Of a DNA stretch of 64,000 nucleotides, positions 26,401 through 36,569 are shown in pieces. The position numbers and the translations under genes were made by a program. Under the pieces are notes generated by a model, which had not been told where the DNA came from, searched no databases, and saw nothing but the letters and a program-made list of their open reading frames with translations. Origin of the DNA: Streptococcus sp. VT 162 (lineage in GTDB: Bacteria; Bacillota; Bacilli; Lactobacillales; Streptococcaceae); NCBI GenBank assembly GCA_000688775.2, contig CP007628.2, positions 1,426,001-1,490,000 of the forward strand, read 5' to 3'. How positions within the stretch are numbered: the stretch's first letter is position 1; every line of letters begins with the position of its first letter.

Positions 26401-27598
26401 TCGAAGTTGCAGCATTTGAAATTCTTGACCCATCCGCACGAAGTTTGTTTCTCCAAAGAGGTGCTTCTTCTGCTAATTTTTTAGCGGCATCAGGAGTTAA
26501 TGGATAGTCTACACGTCCTTTGTTGTTATGACCTGTCTTTCCACCTTGTTCTGTATGCATCCCGTTTCCAGCATTTGTATCATTGCCAACTCGCTGATTA
26601 GAATAGACTTCTATCTCTAACCCTGTAGCATCAGTACCCGTAATTAATTTAATTTCTTGGACTGGAATCGTATAGGTATCCTTACCTGTATGATTTGCAG
26701 CGTTTGTTTCCGATGCATGAGTTGTGTTAGAACCCTCTTCAGCATAGAAATCTTGAGCAGCCAAAGCGACTCCAAAGTTTCCATCTTTTCCGATTCCTGC
26801 TTTCTTCAAATCATTGTAGACAGCAATAATGGAATCATTTAAGCGTGACAATTGATCATTGATTTGTTTAGCTGTAACGCTATCCGTAACTAACACTTTT
26901 TTAGCTTCCGCAATAACTTCCTTATTATTAGCTATCGCCGCCTCAATTGCCGCTTTGTTTTCAGCCTCAAGCTTATTTTTCCGGACTGCTTCAGTTGCTA
27001 AAACATTGGTTACCTCAGCTTCAGAGGTAACTTGTTCTAAGACTTTTTTACCTTCTTGGACTGGTTCGACAGTTTCTTTTGTTTCTTCTACTTTTTCTGC
27101 TTTTTCTGTAGATTCCGTTATTTTCTCAACTTCAACAGACTCAGCAAATACCGTAATTAAATCTTTAATCTTAGCAAGTTCAGTATCCACTTCCTCTTGC
27201 TCAACTATCTCTTTTGAGATGACAGATTTCGCAGAATCTAATAGTTCTTTAGCAGATGTTAGTACCACGTCATCTATATTCTTTACAGTATTTACTTTCT
27301 CTTCAAGTTCTGTAATTTTTTTAACTAAATCCGTTTTATCAACCGTCTTAAAGGCAACTTCTTTTTCTTTTTTTATCGAATTTTCGGGTGTTTTTGTTTC
27401 CGTAGAAGATTCCGTATTCAATGTCGATGTTGAAACAAGCGTAGTATCTGCTCCTTGAAGTTCCATCGCAGATACTGCTCCATTGCCCAAAAACATCAAA
27501 CCTGCTGAAATTGCTACTGATGCTACTCCTAAACTATACTTTCGAATCCCGTATCGAATGTATTTCTCCGTTCTAAAACCCTGTTGCTTACTCTTCAT
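23454..27598 (-). pseudogene. CshA-like LPXTG surface protein, wall anchor out of frame
   Basis: A long surface protein whose first frame gives about 1,309 aa from the ATG at 27598 (GGGAGG RBS; a GTG three codons earlier is the alternative). It has a YSIRK-type signal (RYGIRKYSLGVASV), a Lys/Glu-rich helical region (about 50-270), a large beta-rich region, and two CshA-type fibril repeats near the end (each with TPTFT..., GTYTI..GVVTFTP and TYTPTV). The frame stops at ...QPKKDIP-stop near 23669. In another frame the sequence continues IETKKLPNGDTEHVYEKV, a linker, the sorting signal LPNTG, a hydrophobic helix and RKKED-stop at 23454. One frameshifting lesion therefore separates the secreted part from its anchor. 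Unless it is corrected, the product would be released rather than wall-linked. Adhesin or fibril function is known for CshA. Confidence 0.82.
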
Positions 27599-27607
27599 AA
27601 GATACAC

Positions 27608-28095
27608 AACCTCCCTATTTTTATTATGTTGATATTGAAATATAGAAAAACAAAATTTCTTTCTCTCCTTAAAAAGGCTTTTAAATTTTGATATTTCAAA
27701 AGGATTATATCCTCATATTCAATATGCATATTCATACTAACACTTTTCCCTATCTTTTTCAACAATTTATATAATTTTATTTTAGAAAAATACAAAAATA
27801 ATTTAATGGTAAATACTTTAAAAAACCAATATTCATGCAGGTTTACAGCGTGTAAATTCCAGGAACCATTTATCTTAAAATTAAATAAAATACACTTTAA
27901 TGTATCAATTTATTTTTTAGAGTCTTGTAGAAGTTAAATTTTTTCAAGCCTTACATTGTTATAACAAAAAATTTTCTATAAGAAGTGCATAAATTTAACA
28001 GTATATTTCTTAGCCATTATTTATAGATTATCATGAAGATTTGACTTAGAGGCCTAGAACCTAAACCTTGACTAGAGATTCTTTTTTTGTTAAAA
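27608..28095. other. AT-rich intergenic region upstream of two divergent genes
   Basis: About 490 bp. It must contain the leftward promoter of the surface protein gene and the upstream part of the oxidase gene's promoter region. No open frame with an RBS was found. Confidence 0.4.
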
Positions 28096-28114
28096 TGTAA
28101 CAAATCTTATTACA
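28096..28114. promoter_or_regulatory. Inverted repeat upstream of the NADPH-oxidase-like gene
   Basis: TGTAA-N9-TTACA, 37 bp before the start codon and next to a TAATATAAGA -10-like element. It looks like an operator for a dimeric regulator that I cannot name. Confidence 0.4.
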
Positions 28115-28150
28115 TCTAATATAAGATAAATCCATGAAAGGAATTCTACT

Positions 28151-29344
28151 ATGAAATCATTAAAAGGTATTTTATTTATCGGACTTAGTATGCTTCTGAC
28201 TATTCTAGCTTGGCTCAGTTCAGGTGCTAGTCAGTTTCTAATCCCTGGTTTAGCTCTCACTACCCTCTCACTTACTTTTATACTAGCTAGCCGTTTACCC
28301 TTGCTTGAGGCTTGGTTTAACGGACTTGAAAAGATGTACCTAGCTCATAAATTCACGGCTTTTCTATCCATTCTCCTACTAACCCTACACAACTTTAGCA
28401 TGGGCGGTCTCTGGGGTTCGCATTTAGCCGCCCAGTTTGGAAATATCGCTATCTATATCTTTATCAGCATCGTTCTGGTTGCCTATCTGGGACAATATAT
28501 CCAGTATGAAGCATGGAGATGGATTCATCGATTGGTTTATCTAGCCTATATCTTTGGCCTTTTTCATGTTTTGATGATCATGGGAAATCGTCTCCTCTCC
28601 TTTAGTTTCCTAGGTCTTATCTTTGGAATCTATGCTCTTTTAGGCTTGCTTGCAGGTTTTTATATTATTTTCCTTTATCAAAAGGTCGGTTTCACCTATC
28701 TTGGAAAAATCGTAGGAATCAAACGCCTCAATCACGATACAACTGAAATTGAAATAGAACTCAGTCACCCTTTCACCTACGAATATGGACAATTTGCCTT
28801 TCTAAAAATTTTCCAAAAAGGTTTTGAGACTGCTCCACACCCTTTCTCCATCTCTGGAGGGCAAGGACGAACTCTTTATTTTACGATAAAAAACTCTGGT
28901 GACCACACCAAGAATATCTATGACAATCTTCAAGTTGGTAGCAAGGTTGCAGTTGATCGCGCCTATGGACATATGACTATGGAACATGGTCCAAAGCAGC
29001 AAATCTGGATTGCAGGTGGAATTGGAATGACACCTTTCATCTCTTATATCCGAGAACACCCTATCCTAGACAGGAACGTCCGCTTCTACTATAGTTTCCG
29101 TGGAGAGGAAAATGCTGTCTACCTAGATCTACTTCGTGACTACGCCCGTCAAAATGCTAACTTTGACCTGCAGCTGGTCGATAGCAATGAAAAAGGATAC
29201 CTGACTTTGGATCAAGAAGAAATCCCTGACCAGACTACAGTCTATATGTGTGGACCTCTTCCTATGATGAAGGCCCTTGCCAAGCAAATCAAGAAAAAGA
29301 ATCCCAAAACAAAACTCATTTACGAAGGTTTCAAGTTTAAATAA
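28151..29344 (+). CDS. SpNOX-like bacterial NADPH oxidase / ferric reductase
   Basis: 397 aa, close in sequence and length to S. pneumoniae SpNOX, a prokaryotic homologue of eukaryotic NOX enzymes that passes electrons from NAD(P)H through FAD and two hemes across the membrane. Six transmembrane helices occupy residues 5-178. Two His pairs, H66/H80 and H126/H139, are positioned to ligate two hemes. The FAD motif is HPFSIS (230-235). The nucleotide site is GGIGMTPF (289-296), with CGP (YMCGPLPMM) near the end. The gene stands alone behind an inverted repeat. The physiological acceptor (oxygen or ferric iron) is not settled by sequence. Confidence 0.9.
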   Translation: MKSLKGILFIGLSMLLTILAWLSSGASQFLIPGLALTTLSLTFILASRLPLLEAWFNGLEKMYLAHKFTAFLSILLLTLHNFSMGGLWGSHLAAQFGNIAIYIFISIVLVAYLGQYIQYEAWRWIHRLVYLAYIFGLFHVLMIMGNRLLSFSFLGLIFGIYALLGLLAGFYIIFLYQKVGFTYLGKIVGIKRLNHDTTEIEIELSHPFTYEYGQFAFLKIFQKGFETAPHPFSISGGQGRTLYFTIKNSGDHTKNIYDNLQVGSKVAVDRAYGHMTMEHGPKQQIWIAGGIGMTPFISYIREHPILDRNVRFYYSFRGEENAVYLDLLRDYARQNANFDLQLVDSNEKGYLTLDQEEIPDQTTVYMCGPLPMMKALAKQIKKKNPKTKLIYEGFKFK

Positions 29345-29445
29345 GATTATTGTCCCTCTAACACAAAAGAGAGACTTTCTTTTCACTTTATTTCTCTCTT
29401 CTATGCTATACTTAGTTTAGTACATTCTTTGAGATTGGAGCCAGT

Positions 29446-30075
29446 ATGAAAATCCATAAAACCGTGAATCCCGTTGCCTATGAAAACACTTATTACCTGG
29501 AAGGAGATCAACACCTGATTGTGGTTGACCCAGGTAGCCATTGGGAAGCTATCCGCAAGACTATCGAAAAAATCAACAAACCAGTCTGTGCGATTCTCCT
29601 GACCCACACCCACTACGACCATATTATGAGTCTGGACTTGGTTCGTGAAACTTTTGGAAATCCTCCAGTTTATGTAGCAGAGAGTGAAGCTAGCTGGCTT
29701 TACACTCCAGTCGATAATCTCTCTGGTCTCCCTCGTCATGATGATCTGGCAGATGTGGTCGCAAAACCAGCAGAACACACCTTTGTCTTTCACGAGGAAT
29801 ACCAGCTTGAGGAATTTCGTTTTACAGTTCTACCAACCCCAGGGCACTCTATCGGCGGTGTTTCTATCGTCTTTCCTGATGCTCATCTAGTCTTGACGGG
29901 AGATGCTCTTTTCCGAGAAACCATCGGACGGACAGACCTTCCTACAGGTAGCACGGAACAACTCCTCCATAGCATTCAGACGCAACTCTTCACTCTTCCT
30001 AACTACGATGTCTATCCTGGACATGGTCCAGCTACGACTATCGCTCACGAAAAGACTTTTAATCCCTTTTTTTAG
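29446..30075 (+). CDS. MBL-fold metallohydrolase (YqgX / glyoxalase II-like)
   Basis: 209 aa single-domain metallo-beta-lactamase. The metal motif THTHYDHIM (residues 50-58) is complete (HxHxDH), with further His in TPGHSIGGV, Asp in LTGDALF and His in YPGHGP. The RBS is GGAG. In pneumococcus a similar gene neighbours pepO, as here. Thioester hydrolase activity is likely but not proven. Confidence 0.88.
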   Translation: MKIHKTVNPVAYENTYYLEGDQHLIVVDPGSHWEAIRKTIEKINKPVCAILLTHTHYDHIMSLDLVRETFGNPPVYVAESEASWLYTPVDNLSGLPRHDDLADVVAKPAEHTFVFHEEYQLEEFRFTVLPTPGHSIGGVSIVFPDAHLVLTGDALFRETIGRTDLPTGSTEQLLHSIQTQLFTLPNYDVYPGHGPATTIAHEKTFNPFF

Positions 30076-30080
30076 AAAAC

Positions 30081-30111
30081 AAAAAACCAAGGATAACATC
30101 CTTGGTTTTTG
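30081..30111. terminator. Bidirectional terminator between MBL gene and pepO
   Basis: AAAAACCAAGGAT-aac-ATCCTTGGTTTTTG, serving both convergent genes. Confidence 0.9.
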
Positions 30112-30113
30112 TC

Positions 30114-32006
30114 TTACCAAATAATCACACGGTCTTCTGGTGAACGCCACATGCCGTCGCCTTCTTTGACATCATAGGTTGTAAAGAAGTCATCGAAGTT
30201 TGGTACTTGAACGTTGACACGGAGTTTGGCAGGCGCGTGCACATCGACACTGGCCATGAGTTTCATCAACTCAGGACGGCCTTTCATGCGCCAGATACGA
30301 GCAAAGTTGTGGAAAAATTCTTCAACTGAGAAGTCTGGTTCTCTCTTAGCAGCTTCAAGGGCTGCAGCAATTCCGCCCAAGTCAGCAACGTTTTCTGATA
30401 CAGTTAGTTTTCCGTTGATTCTTGCTCCGTAAGATTCTTGGCCATCAAACTGGTCGATAACTTTTTGTGTTTTTTCTTTAAAGGCAGCATAGTCACTCTC
30501 TGTCCACCAATCCTTGAGGCTACCATTTTCATCAAAGGACGCACCATTTGTGTCAAAGGCATGAGAGATTTCATGGGCAATAACAGCACCAATACCACCG
30601 TAGTTGGCAGAAGACGACTGATGCAAATCATAGAATGGAGCCTGTAAAATGGCAGCTGGGAAGACAATCAAGTTCTTCTGAGGATTGTAGTAGGCATTGA
30701 CCATATGAGCTGGCATGCCCCATTCCTTGTAATCAACAGGCTGATTCCACTTGCTCCAGCTGTGCTTGATTTCCACACGCGCAAAGGCTAGGGCATTCTC
30801 AAAGAGACTGACAGTTTCGTCCACTACCTTGTCCTTATAGCGTTCTGGCAATTCCTCTGGATAACCGATATAAGGCTTGATGACATTGAGTTTGACAATG
30901 GCCTTATCTCGTGTTTCAGGCGTGAGCCAGTCGTTCTTAGCCAAACGTTCCTTATAAACGTCAATCATAGTCGCCACTTTTTTCTCTACGTCTGCCTTAG
31001 CTTCTGGAGAGAATTTTTCATGCGCATACCAGAGACCAAGGGCTTGCTTAAAGGGACCTTGGGCCAAGTGATAGGCTGCCTTGACCTTATCCTGAGCTTC
31101 TGGAACACCTGAAAGGGCACGACCATAAGCACCTGACAAGACACGAATCTCGTCTGTGAGATAGCTTGTTGAGAGATTGACCACACCCAAAATCAAGGTT
31201 GCTTTAAATAGAGGCCACGCTTCTTCACTATAAAACTGATCTGCTGCTTGCCAAAAACGTTCCTCGTCTACGATAACCTTATCTGGAGTTTGTCCAATTA
31301 CTGCTTGGAAGAAGTCATCTAGAGGTAGTGCAGGGGCAAACTTTTTGAAATCTTCATAAGCGTATGGATGATAGAGTTTGGCATATTCTGAACTTTCTTC
31401 GTTTGAAAGAACCACTGCTGCGATACGACGGTCCAATTCCAATCGTTTCTCTAAAAGATCTTCGATTTCTTCATCTGAGAAGTTATAGGCTTTGAGGAGA
31501 TTAGAAGTACTTTCTTTCCAAAGATTCAATAATTCCTCACGCTGAGGATGGTCTTCGGCATAGTAGGTTGTATCAGGCAAGATAGTTCCTGGAGCACTAG
31601 CCCAGAGAACATTGGTTCTAGCATCCATAAAGTCTGGTGATACGCCAAATGGAAGGAAATTTGGTTTGCCAGCTAATTCAAATGCTGCTAATTTGCTGGT
31701 AAAATCCGCAAAACTCTCCAAATCTTGGTATTCCTTGAGCAGAGGAAGAACAGGTTTGATCCCATCAGCTTCTCTCTTATCAAAATCACGTACCATACGA
31801 TGGTACTTAACAAAGTTTGCGAGGATAGCGTCCTCTGGAACATCTTCCCCTTCCAACCACTTGTCCGTAGTTGCCAGCATTAACTCTTCAATCTCCTCAT
31901 CAAGGTCAATAAAGCCACCTGTTCGAGATTTATCAGCTGGAATGACAGCTGTCTTTTCCCATTCGCCATTGATTGCATCATAAAAATCGTCTTGATAACG
32001 TGTCAT
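30114..32006 (-). CDS. pepO: Endopeptidase PepO (M13 neprilysin family)
   Basis: Zinc oligoendopeptidase of 630 aa. The zinc motif HEISH is at 478-482, the third ligand and stabilising Asp are in ENVADLGG about 535, and VNAYYNP (436-442) binds substrate backbone. No signal peptide is present, although pneumococcal PepO is found at the surface, where it binds plasminogen and fibronectin. RBS and ATG are clear. It is divergent from psaB, as in pneumococcus. Confidence 0.95.
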   Translation of the reverse strand: MTRYQDDFYDAINGEWEKTAVIPADKSRTGGFIDLDEEIEELMLATTDKWLEGEDVPEDAILANFVKYHRMVRDFDKREADGIKPVLPLLKEYQDLESFADFTSKLAAFELAGKPNFLPFGVSPDFMDARTNVLWASAPGTILPDTTYYAEDHPQREELLNLWKESTSNLLKAYNFSDEEIEDLLEKRLELDRRIAAVVLSNEESSEYAKLYHPYAYEDFKKFAPALPLDDFFQAVIGQTPDKVIVDEERFWQAADQFYSEEAWPLFKATLILGVVNLSTSYLTDEIRVLSGAYGRALSGVPEAQDKVKAAYHLAQGPFKQALGLWYAHEKFSPEAKADVEKKVATMIDVYKERLAKNDWLTPETRDKAIVKLNVIKPYIGYPEELPERYKDKVVDETVSLFENALAFARVEIKHSWSKWNQPVDYKEWGMPAHMVNAYYNPQKNLIVFPAAILQAPFYDLHQSSSANYGGIGAVIAHEISHAFDTNGASFDENGSLKDWWTESDYAAFKEKTQKVIDQFDGQESYGARINGKLTVSENVADLGGIAAALEAAKREPDFSVEEFFHNFARIWRMKGRPELMKLMASVDVHAPAKLRVNVQVPNFDDFFTTYDVKEGDGMWRSPEDRVIIW

Positions 32007-32123
32007 CTTGTTCTCGCTTTCATTTTTTCACTTATTCTTAGCTTAGCAAAAAACACTTGGGAATGCAATTAAAAATGGTCTCTCTTTTTTCTTCATTTTT
32101 CAGTTATTATTTTAAATTTTTTA

Positions 32124-32145
32124 AAAATTAACTTGACTTAATTTT
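32124..32145. promoter_or_regulatory. PsaR/ScaR-type manganese operator
   Basis: AAAATTAA-CTTGAC-TTAATTTT, an 8-bp inverted repeat with 6-bp centre covering the -35 of the psa promoter. The sequence agrees with the known ScaR/PsaR/SloR recognition sites, so Mn-loaded PsaR should block transcription here. Confidence 0.88.
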
Positions 32146-32161
32146 TTTTTTAAGGTATATT
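32133..32161 (+). promoter_or_regulatory. psaBCA promoter
   Basis: TTGACT (32133-32138), 17-bp spacer, TATATT (32156-32161); the -35 lies inside the PsaR operator. Confidence 0.8.
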
Positions 32162-32185
32162 AAAAGACAGGAGGAAAATAACTGT

Positions 32186-32908
32186 ATGATACGTATCGAA
32201 AACCTCAGTGTCTCCTACAAAGAAACGTTGGCACTAAAGGATATTTCACTAGTGCTCCAAGGACCAACTATTACCGGAATTATTGGTCCAAACGGTGCTG
32301 GAAAATCAACTTTATTAAAAAGTATGTTGGGAATTATCCCACACGAAGGCCAGGCCTTTCTCGATGACAAAGAAGTCAAGAAATCTTTACATCGAGTTGC
32401 CTATGTCGAGCAAAAAATCCATATCGACTACAATTTCCCTATCAAGGTCAAGGAATGTGTCTCACTGGGACTCTATCCATCTATCCCGCTCTTCCACACT
32501 TTAAAGGCCAGCCACTGGAAAAAAGTGGCGGATGCACTTGAAATCGTTGGACTCTCAGACTATGCTGATCGCCAAATCAGTCAGCTCTCTGGAGGACAAT
32601 TTCAACGTGTGTTGATTGCCCGCTGCTTAGTGCAGGAAGCTGACTACATCTTTTTAGATGAGCCTTTTGTCGGGATTGACTCGATCAGTGAAGAGATTAT
32701 CATGAATACACTGAGAGACCTTAAAAAAGCTGGTAAAACAGTTCTCATCGTCCATCATGACCTCAGCAAAGTCCCTCATTATTTCGACCAAGTTATGCTT
32801 CTCAATCGAGAATTGGTTGCTATTGGTTCAACTGAAGAAACCTTTACCGAAGTCAATCTCAAAAAAGCTTATGGTAGTAAGCTCTTCTTTAATGGAGGTG
32901 ACCTATGA
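32186..32908 (+). CDS. psaB: Manganese ABC transporter ATPase PsaB
   Basis: 240 aa. Walker [10 protein letters not shown] near residue 35, signature LSGGQFQR near 132, Walker [11 protein letters not shown] near 155 and switch His in VHHDLS. It energises Mn(II) import through PsaC with PsaA as receptor. First gene of psaBCA, overlapping psaC by 4 bp (ATGA), with AGGAGG RBS. Confidence 0.95.
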   Translation: MIRIENLSVSYKETLALKDISLVLQGPTITGIIGPNGAGKSTLLKSMLGIIPHEGQAFLDDKEVKKSLHRVAYVEQKIHIDYNFPIKVKECVSLGLYPSIPLFHTLKASHWKKVADALEIVGLSDYADRQISQLSGGQFQRVLIARCLVQEADYIFLDEPFVGIDSISEEIIMNTLRDLKKAGKTVLIVHHDLSKVPHYFDQVMLLNRELVAIGSTEETFTEVNLKKAYGSKLFFNGGDL

Positions 32909-33753
32909 TAGTAGAATTTATCGATGGATTGCAACATTTCCATTTCCTACAAAATGCCTTGATCACAGCTATAGTCATCGGGGTGGTTGCTGGAGCCGTG
33001 GGATGTTTTATCATCTTACGTGGAATGTCTCTCATGGGGGATGCCATCTCTCACGCAGTTTTGCCCGGCGTAGCCCTTTCCTTTATCCTGGGAATTGATT
33101 TCTTTATTGGAGCGATCATCTTTGGCTTGATGGCTTCCATCATCATTACCTACATCAAGGGGAACTCTATCATCAAGAGTGACACTGCCATTGGTATTAC
33201 CTTTTCATCTTTCTTAGCCTTAGGTGTCATCTTGATTAGTGTTGCCAAGAGTTCGACAGACCTCTTCCATATCCTTTTTGGGAATATCCTCGCTGTCCAA
33301 GATACGGACATGTGGATCACCATTGGTGTGGGGGCATTGATTCTCTTGATTATCGGGATTTTCTTTAAACAACTATTGATTACATCCTTTGACGAGCTTT
33401 TGGCTAAAGCCATGGGAATGCCTGTTAATTTCTATCACTACCTCCTCATGGTACTCTTGACCCTTGTGTCAGTCACTGCCATGCAAAGTGTTGGAACGAT
33501 TCTTATCGTGGCCATGTTGATCACCCCAGCTGCGACGGCTTACCTTTATGCGAATAGCCTAAAGAGCATGATTTTTCTTTCATCAACCCTAGGGGCAACC
33601 GCTTCTGTTTTGGGACTCTTTATCGGCTATAGCTTCAACCTCGCAGCAGGATCCAGCATCGTGCTCACATCTGCCAGCTTCTTCTTAATCAGTTTCTTTA
33701 TCTCTCCAAAGCAACGATACTTGAAACTAAAAAATAAAAAAATCAATAAATAA
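32905..33753 (+). CDS. psaC: Manganese ABC transporter permease PsaC
   Basis: 282 aa ABC-3 family permease with eight or nine transmembrane helices. The conserved blocks [17 protein letters not shown] (about 33-49) and [12 protein letters not shown] are present. Translation is coupled to psaB by the overlapping start. Confidence 0.94.
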   Translation: MIVEFIDGLQHFHFLQNALITAIVIGVVAGAVGCFIILRGMSLMGDAISHAVLPGVALSFILGIDFFIGAIIFGLMASIIITYIKGNSIIKSDTAIGITFSSFLALGVILISVAKSSTDLFHILFGNILAVQDTDMWITIGVGALILLIIGIFFKQLLITSFDELLAKAMGMPVNFYHYLLMVLLTLVSVTAMQSVGTILIVAMLITPAATAYLYANSLKSMIFLSSTLGATASVLGLFIGYSFNLAAGSSIVLTSASFFLISFFISPKQRYLKLKNKKINK

Positions 33754-33778
33754 GGGGAAACCCTTCTGGAGGAATCTA

Positions 33779-34711
33779 ATGAAAAAATTAGGTACATTGC
33801 TCGTTCTTTTTCTTGCTATCATTGGATTAGCTGCCTGTGCTAGTGGGAAAAAAGATACAGCATCTACAAACCAAAAACTAAAGGTTGTAGCGACTAACTC
33901 TATCATTGCTGATATTACTAAAAATATCGCTGGTGACAAGATTGATCTTCATAGTATCGTTCCTGTTGGTCAAGACCCACACGAGTACGAACCACTTCCT
34001 GAAGACGTAAAGAAAACTTCTGAGGCTGACCTCATTTTCTATAACGGTATCAACCTTGAAACAGGTGGCAATGCTTGGTTTACCAAATTGGTCGAAAATG
34101 CCAAGAAAACTGAAAACAAAGACTACTATGCAGTTAGTGACGGCGTAGATATCATCTACCTTGAAGGTCAAAACGAGAAAGGCAAAGAAGACCCACACGC
34201 TTGGCTCAACCTTGAAAATGGGATAATTTATGCTAAAAATATCGCTAAACAGTTGATTGCAAAAGACCCTAGCAACAAGGAATTCTACGAAAAAAATCTC
34301 AAAGACTATACTGAAAAGCTAGACAAACTGGACAAGGAAGCCAAAGAGAAATTTAACAATATCCCTGCTGAGAAAAAACTCATTGTAACCAGCGAAGGAT
34401 GCTTCAAATACTTCTCTAAAGCTTACGGAGTTCCAAGTGCCTACATCTGGGAAATCAACACGGAAGAAGAAGGTACTCCGGAACAAATCAAGACCTTGGT
34501 TGAAAAACTTCGCCAAACAAAAGTTCCATCACTCTTTGTTGAATCAAGTGTCGATGACCGTCCAATGAAGACTGTTTCACAAGACACAAATATCCCAATT
34601 TACGCACAAATCTTTACTGACTCAATCGCTGAAGAAGGTAAAGAAGGTGACAGCTACTACAACATGATGAAATACAACCTTGACAAGATTGCTGAAGGTT
34701 TGTCTAAGTAA
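33779..34711 (+). CDS. psaA: Manganese-binding lipoprotein PsaA
   Basis: 310 aa adhesin-type receptor of the cluster A-I family. Lipobox LAAC with Cys20. The four metal ligands of PsaA are conserved: H68 (DPHEYE), H140 (DPHAWL), E206 (TSEGCF) and D281 (FTDSIA). It delivers Mn(II) to PsaBC and is needed for oxidative stress resistance and virulence in pneumococcus. It follows psaC by 25 bp with GGAGG and is followed by a terminator. Confidence 0.96.
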   Translation: MKKLGTLLVLFLAIIGLAACASGKKDTASTNQKLKVVATNSIIADITKNIAGDKIDLHSIVPVGQDPHEYEPLPEDVKKTSEADLIFYNGINLETGGNAWFTKLVENAKKTENKDYYAVSDGVDIIYLEGQNEKGKEDPHAWLNLENGIIYAKNIAKQLIAKDPSNKEFYEKNLKDYTEKLDKLDKEAKEKFNNIPAEKKLIVTSEGCFKYFSKAYGVPSAYIWEINTEEEGTPEQIKTLVEKLRQTKVPSLFVESSVDDRPMKTVSQDTNIPIYAQIFTDSIAEEGKEGDSYYNMMKYNLDKIAEGLSK

Positions 34712-34716
34712 TCCAT

Positions 34717-34751
34717 TAAAAACGTCGTTCTCACATGAACAGGCGTTTTTT
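34717..34751 (+). terminator. psaA terminator
   Basis: Imperfect hairpin AAAACGTC-GTTC / GAAC-GGCGTTTT with a T run between psaA and tpx. Confidence 0.7.
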
Positions 34752-34831
34752 ATCGCTTAATTTCCAGTCAAATCATTGGAAAAATCTGACAATTCTCGGT
34801 AAAATAAAAGAAAAAAGAATGGAGTAGTTTC

Positions 34832-35326
34832 ATGACCACTTTTCTCGGAAATCCTGTAACTTTTACAGGTAAACAACTGCAAGTCGGAGACAAGGCACTT
34901 GACTTTTCTCTTACGACAACCGATCTCTCTAAAAAAACGCTAGCTGACTTTGATGGAAAGAAAAAAGTCTTGAGTGTTGTCCCTTCTATCGATACTGGTA
35001 TCTGCTCAACGCAAACACGTCGATTCAACCAAGAACTAGCTAACCTCGACAATACCGTCGTTCTTACTGTTTCTATGGACCTACCATTTGCCCAAGGACG
35101 CTGGTGTGGGGCTGAAGGCCTTGACAATGCCATCATGCTCTCAGACTACTTTGACCATTCTTTCGGACGCGATTATGCCCTTTTGATCAACGAATGGCAT
35201 CTCCTTGCACGTGCCGTCTTTGTTCTCGATACTGACAATGTCATCCGTTATGTAGAATACGTTGACAACATCAATACAGAACCAGACTTTGAAGCTGCTA
35301 TTGCTGCAGTAAAAGAACTGGACTAA
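34832..35326 (+). CDS. tpx: Thiol peroxidase (PsaD)
   Basis: 164 aa atypical 2-Cys peroxiredoxin of the Tpx family. Peroxidatic Cys58 in [11 protein letters not shown] and resolving Cys92 in GRWCGAEG, the standard Tpx spacing. It reduces hydrogen peroxide, relevant in a species producing it. It is downstream of psaA as in other streptococci but behind a terminator, so read-through or a separate promoter must supply it. Confidence 0.95.
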   Translation: MTTFLGNPVTFTGKQLQVGDKALDFSLTTTDLSKKTLADFDGKKKVLSVVPSIDTGICSTQTRRFNQELANLDNTVVLTVSMDLPFAQGRWCGAEGLDNAIMLSDYFDHSFGRDYALLINEWHLLARAVFVLDTDNVIRYVEYVDNINTEPDFEAAIAAVKELD

Positions 35327-35349
35327 AATCAAAGCCATTAGGGCAGAAG

Positions 35350-35372
35350 GCTAGAGAAATCTAGCTTTTTTT
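35350..35372 (+). terminator. tpx terminator
   Basis: GCTAGA-gaaa-TCTAGC followed by seven T. Confidence 0.9.
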
Positions 35373-35409
35373 GATATACTAGATGGAGAGAAAAGACAAG
35401 AGGAAACGA

Positions 35410-36060
35410 ATGACTCCAAATAAAGAAGACTACCTAAAATGTATTTATGAAATCGGTACGGAGATGCAGAAAATCACCAATAAGGAAATTGCTGCCCGTA
35501 TGCAGGTCTCTCCGCCTGCTGTAACAGAGATGATCAAACGCATGAAAAGTGAAAATCTCATCCTCAAGGATAAGGAGAATGGCTATCTATTAACAGATAT
35601 TGGTCTCAAACTGGTCTCTGAGCTCTATCGTAAACACCGTTTGATTGAAGTCTTTCTAGTTCACCATTTGGACTATACTAGCGATCAGATCCACGAAGAA
35701 GCTGAGGTCCTAGAACACACTGTCTCCGACCTTTTTGTAAAGAGACTGGATAAACTGCTTGGTTTCCCTCAAACCTGCCCCCACGGTGGAACCATACCAG
35801 CCGAGGGAGAACTCTTGGTTGAAATCAATAACCTGCCACTAGCAGCCGTCCAGGAAGCTGGAACCTATCTCCTGACTCGTGTTCATGATAGTTTTGAACT
35901 ACTCAAATATCTAGAAAAGCACGCAATTCATATCGGTGACCAAGTCCATGTCAAGCAGTTTGATGGCTTTTCCAATAGCTTTACTCTGGTCAACAAAGAC
36001 GAAGACCTCCAAGTTAGTATGGATATCGCCAAACAACTCTATGTCGAAAAAATCAACTAA
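35410..36060 (+). CDS. psaR: Manganese-dependent DtxR-family repressor PsaR
   Basis: 216 aa from the ATG at 35410 (GAGGAAA upstream); the frame is open nine codons further without an RBS. Winged helix-turn-helix 1-65 (ITNKEIAARMQVSPPAVTEMIKRM), DtxR metal/dimer domain 65-140 with HKHRL/HHLDY, E and H ligands, and a C-terminal FeoA/SH3-like domain. The adjacent psa operator makes the regulatory circuit self-evident: Mn excess represses psaBCA. Confidence 0.92.
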   Translation: MTPNKEDYLKCIYEIGTEMQKITNKEIAARMQVSPPAVTEMIKRMKSENLILKDKENGYLLTDIGLKLVSELYRKHRLIEVFLVHHLDYTSDQIHEEAEVLEHTVSDLFVKRLDKLLGFPQTCPHGGTIPAEGELLVEINNLPLAAVQEAGTYLLTRVHDSFELLKYLEKHAIHIGDQVHVKQFDGFSNSFTLVNKDEDLQVSMDIAKQLYVEKIN

Positions 36061-36068
36061 CCCCTTAT

Positions 36069-36101
36069 TCCTGAAAGAAATTCCTTTCAGGGATTTTTTA
36101 T
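36069..36101 (+). terminator. psaR terminator
   Basis: CCTGAAAG-aaattc-CTTTCAGG stem then a T run. Confidence 0.85.
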
Positions 36102-36167
36102 TATGTTAGTTGCAACTCCCATTCATTTGGTGTAGAATGAAGGTAGATAAAAGAGGGAGGTCATCCT

Positions 36168-36467
36168 ATGAAAAAGCTCTTTAGAATCCATTTTGCAGCT
36201 ATTGCAGTCAGCGATTTGCTACTATTAGCAATTTTTATCTCCAAAACCGACCCCTCTGTAGACTGGCTCCTGCTGTCTGGTTTTATTTTCATCCTTGCTC
36301 AAGGACTACTGCTATTTCGCTTGGTCAACCGACTCAAAAAACATTTCTCTGAGATTTATCCTCAAATCAATAAAAAGTTTCGCTTCTACTATTTAGGAGT
36401 GCTCATCAGCGATTTTCCTCTCTTATGCCAATCGTCACTTCTTGCCATTCTACTTTTTATTATATAA
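36168..36467 (+). CDS. Small membrane protein, unknown function
   Basis: 99 aa with three predicted transmembrane helices (about 8-24, 32-53 and 75-99) and a basic middle loop (RLVNRLKKHFSEIYPQINKK). GGGAGG RBS and its own promoter-like region support it as real. No family recognised. Confidence 0.65.
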   Translation: MKKLFRIHFAAIAVSDLLLLAIFISKTDPSVDWLLLSGFIFILAQGLLLFRLVNRLKKHFSEIYPQINKKFRFYYLGVLISDFPLLCQSSLLAILLFII

Positions 36468-36540
36468 TGGCTAGCCACATAAGAGAAAACTATCCAGACT
36501 TTTACGACAAACACATCTCTTTCTGGGAGTGTCTATAAAC

Positions 36541-36569
36541 AAAAACCAAGCCAGCTGGGCTTGGTTTTC
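36541..36569. terminator. Bidirectional terminator between the small membrane gene and dtd
   Basis: AAAACCAAGCC-agct-GGGCTTGGTTTT with flanking A and T runs. Confidence 0.88.

Noticed and set aside
26859..27458. Plus-strand 199-aa frame opposite the surface protein gene
   Set aside because: It is the antisense of a Lys/Glu/Ser-rich coding region, gives a low-complexity Ser/Thr/Val product and has no RBS.
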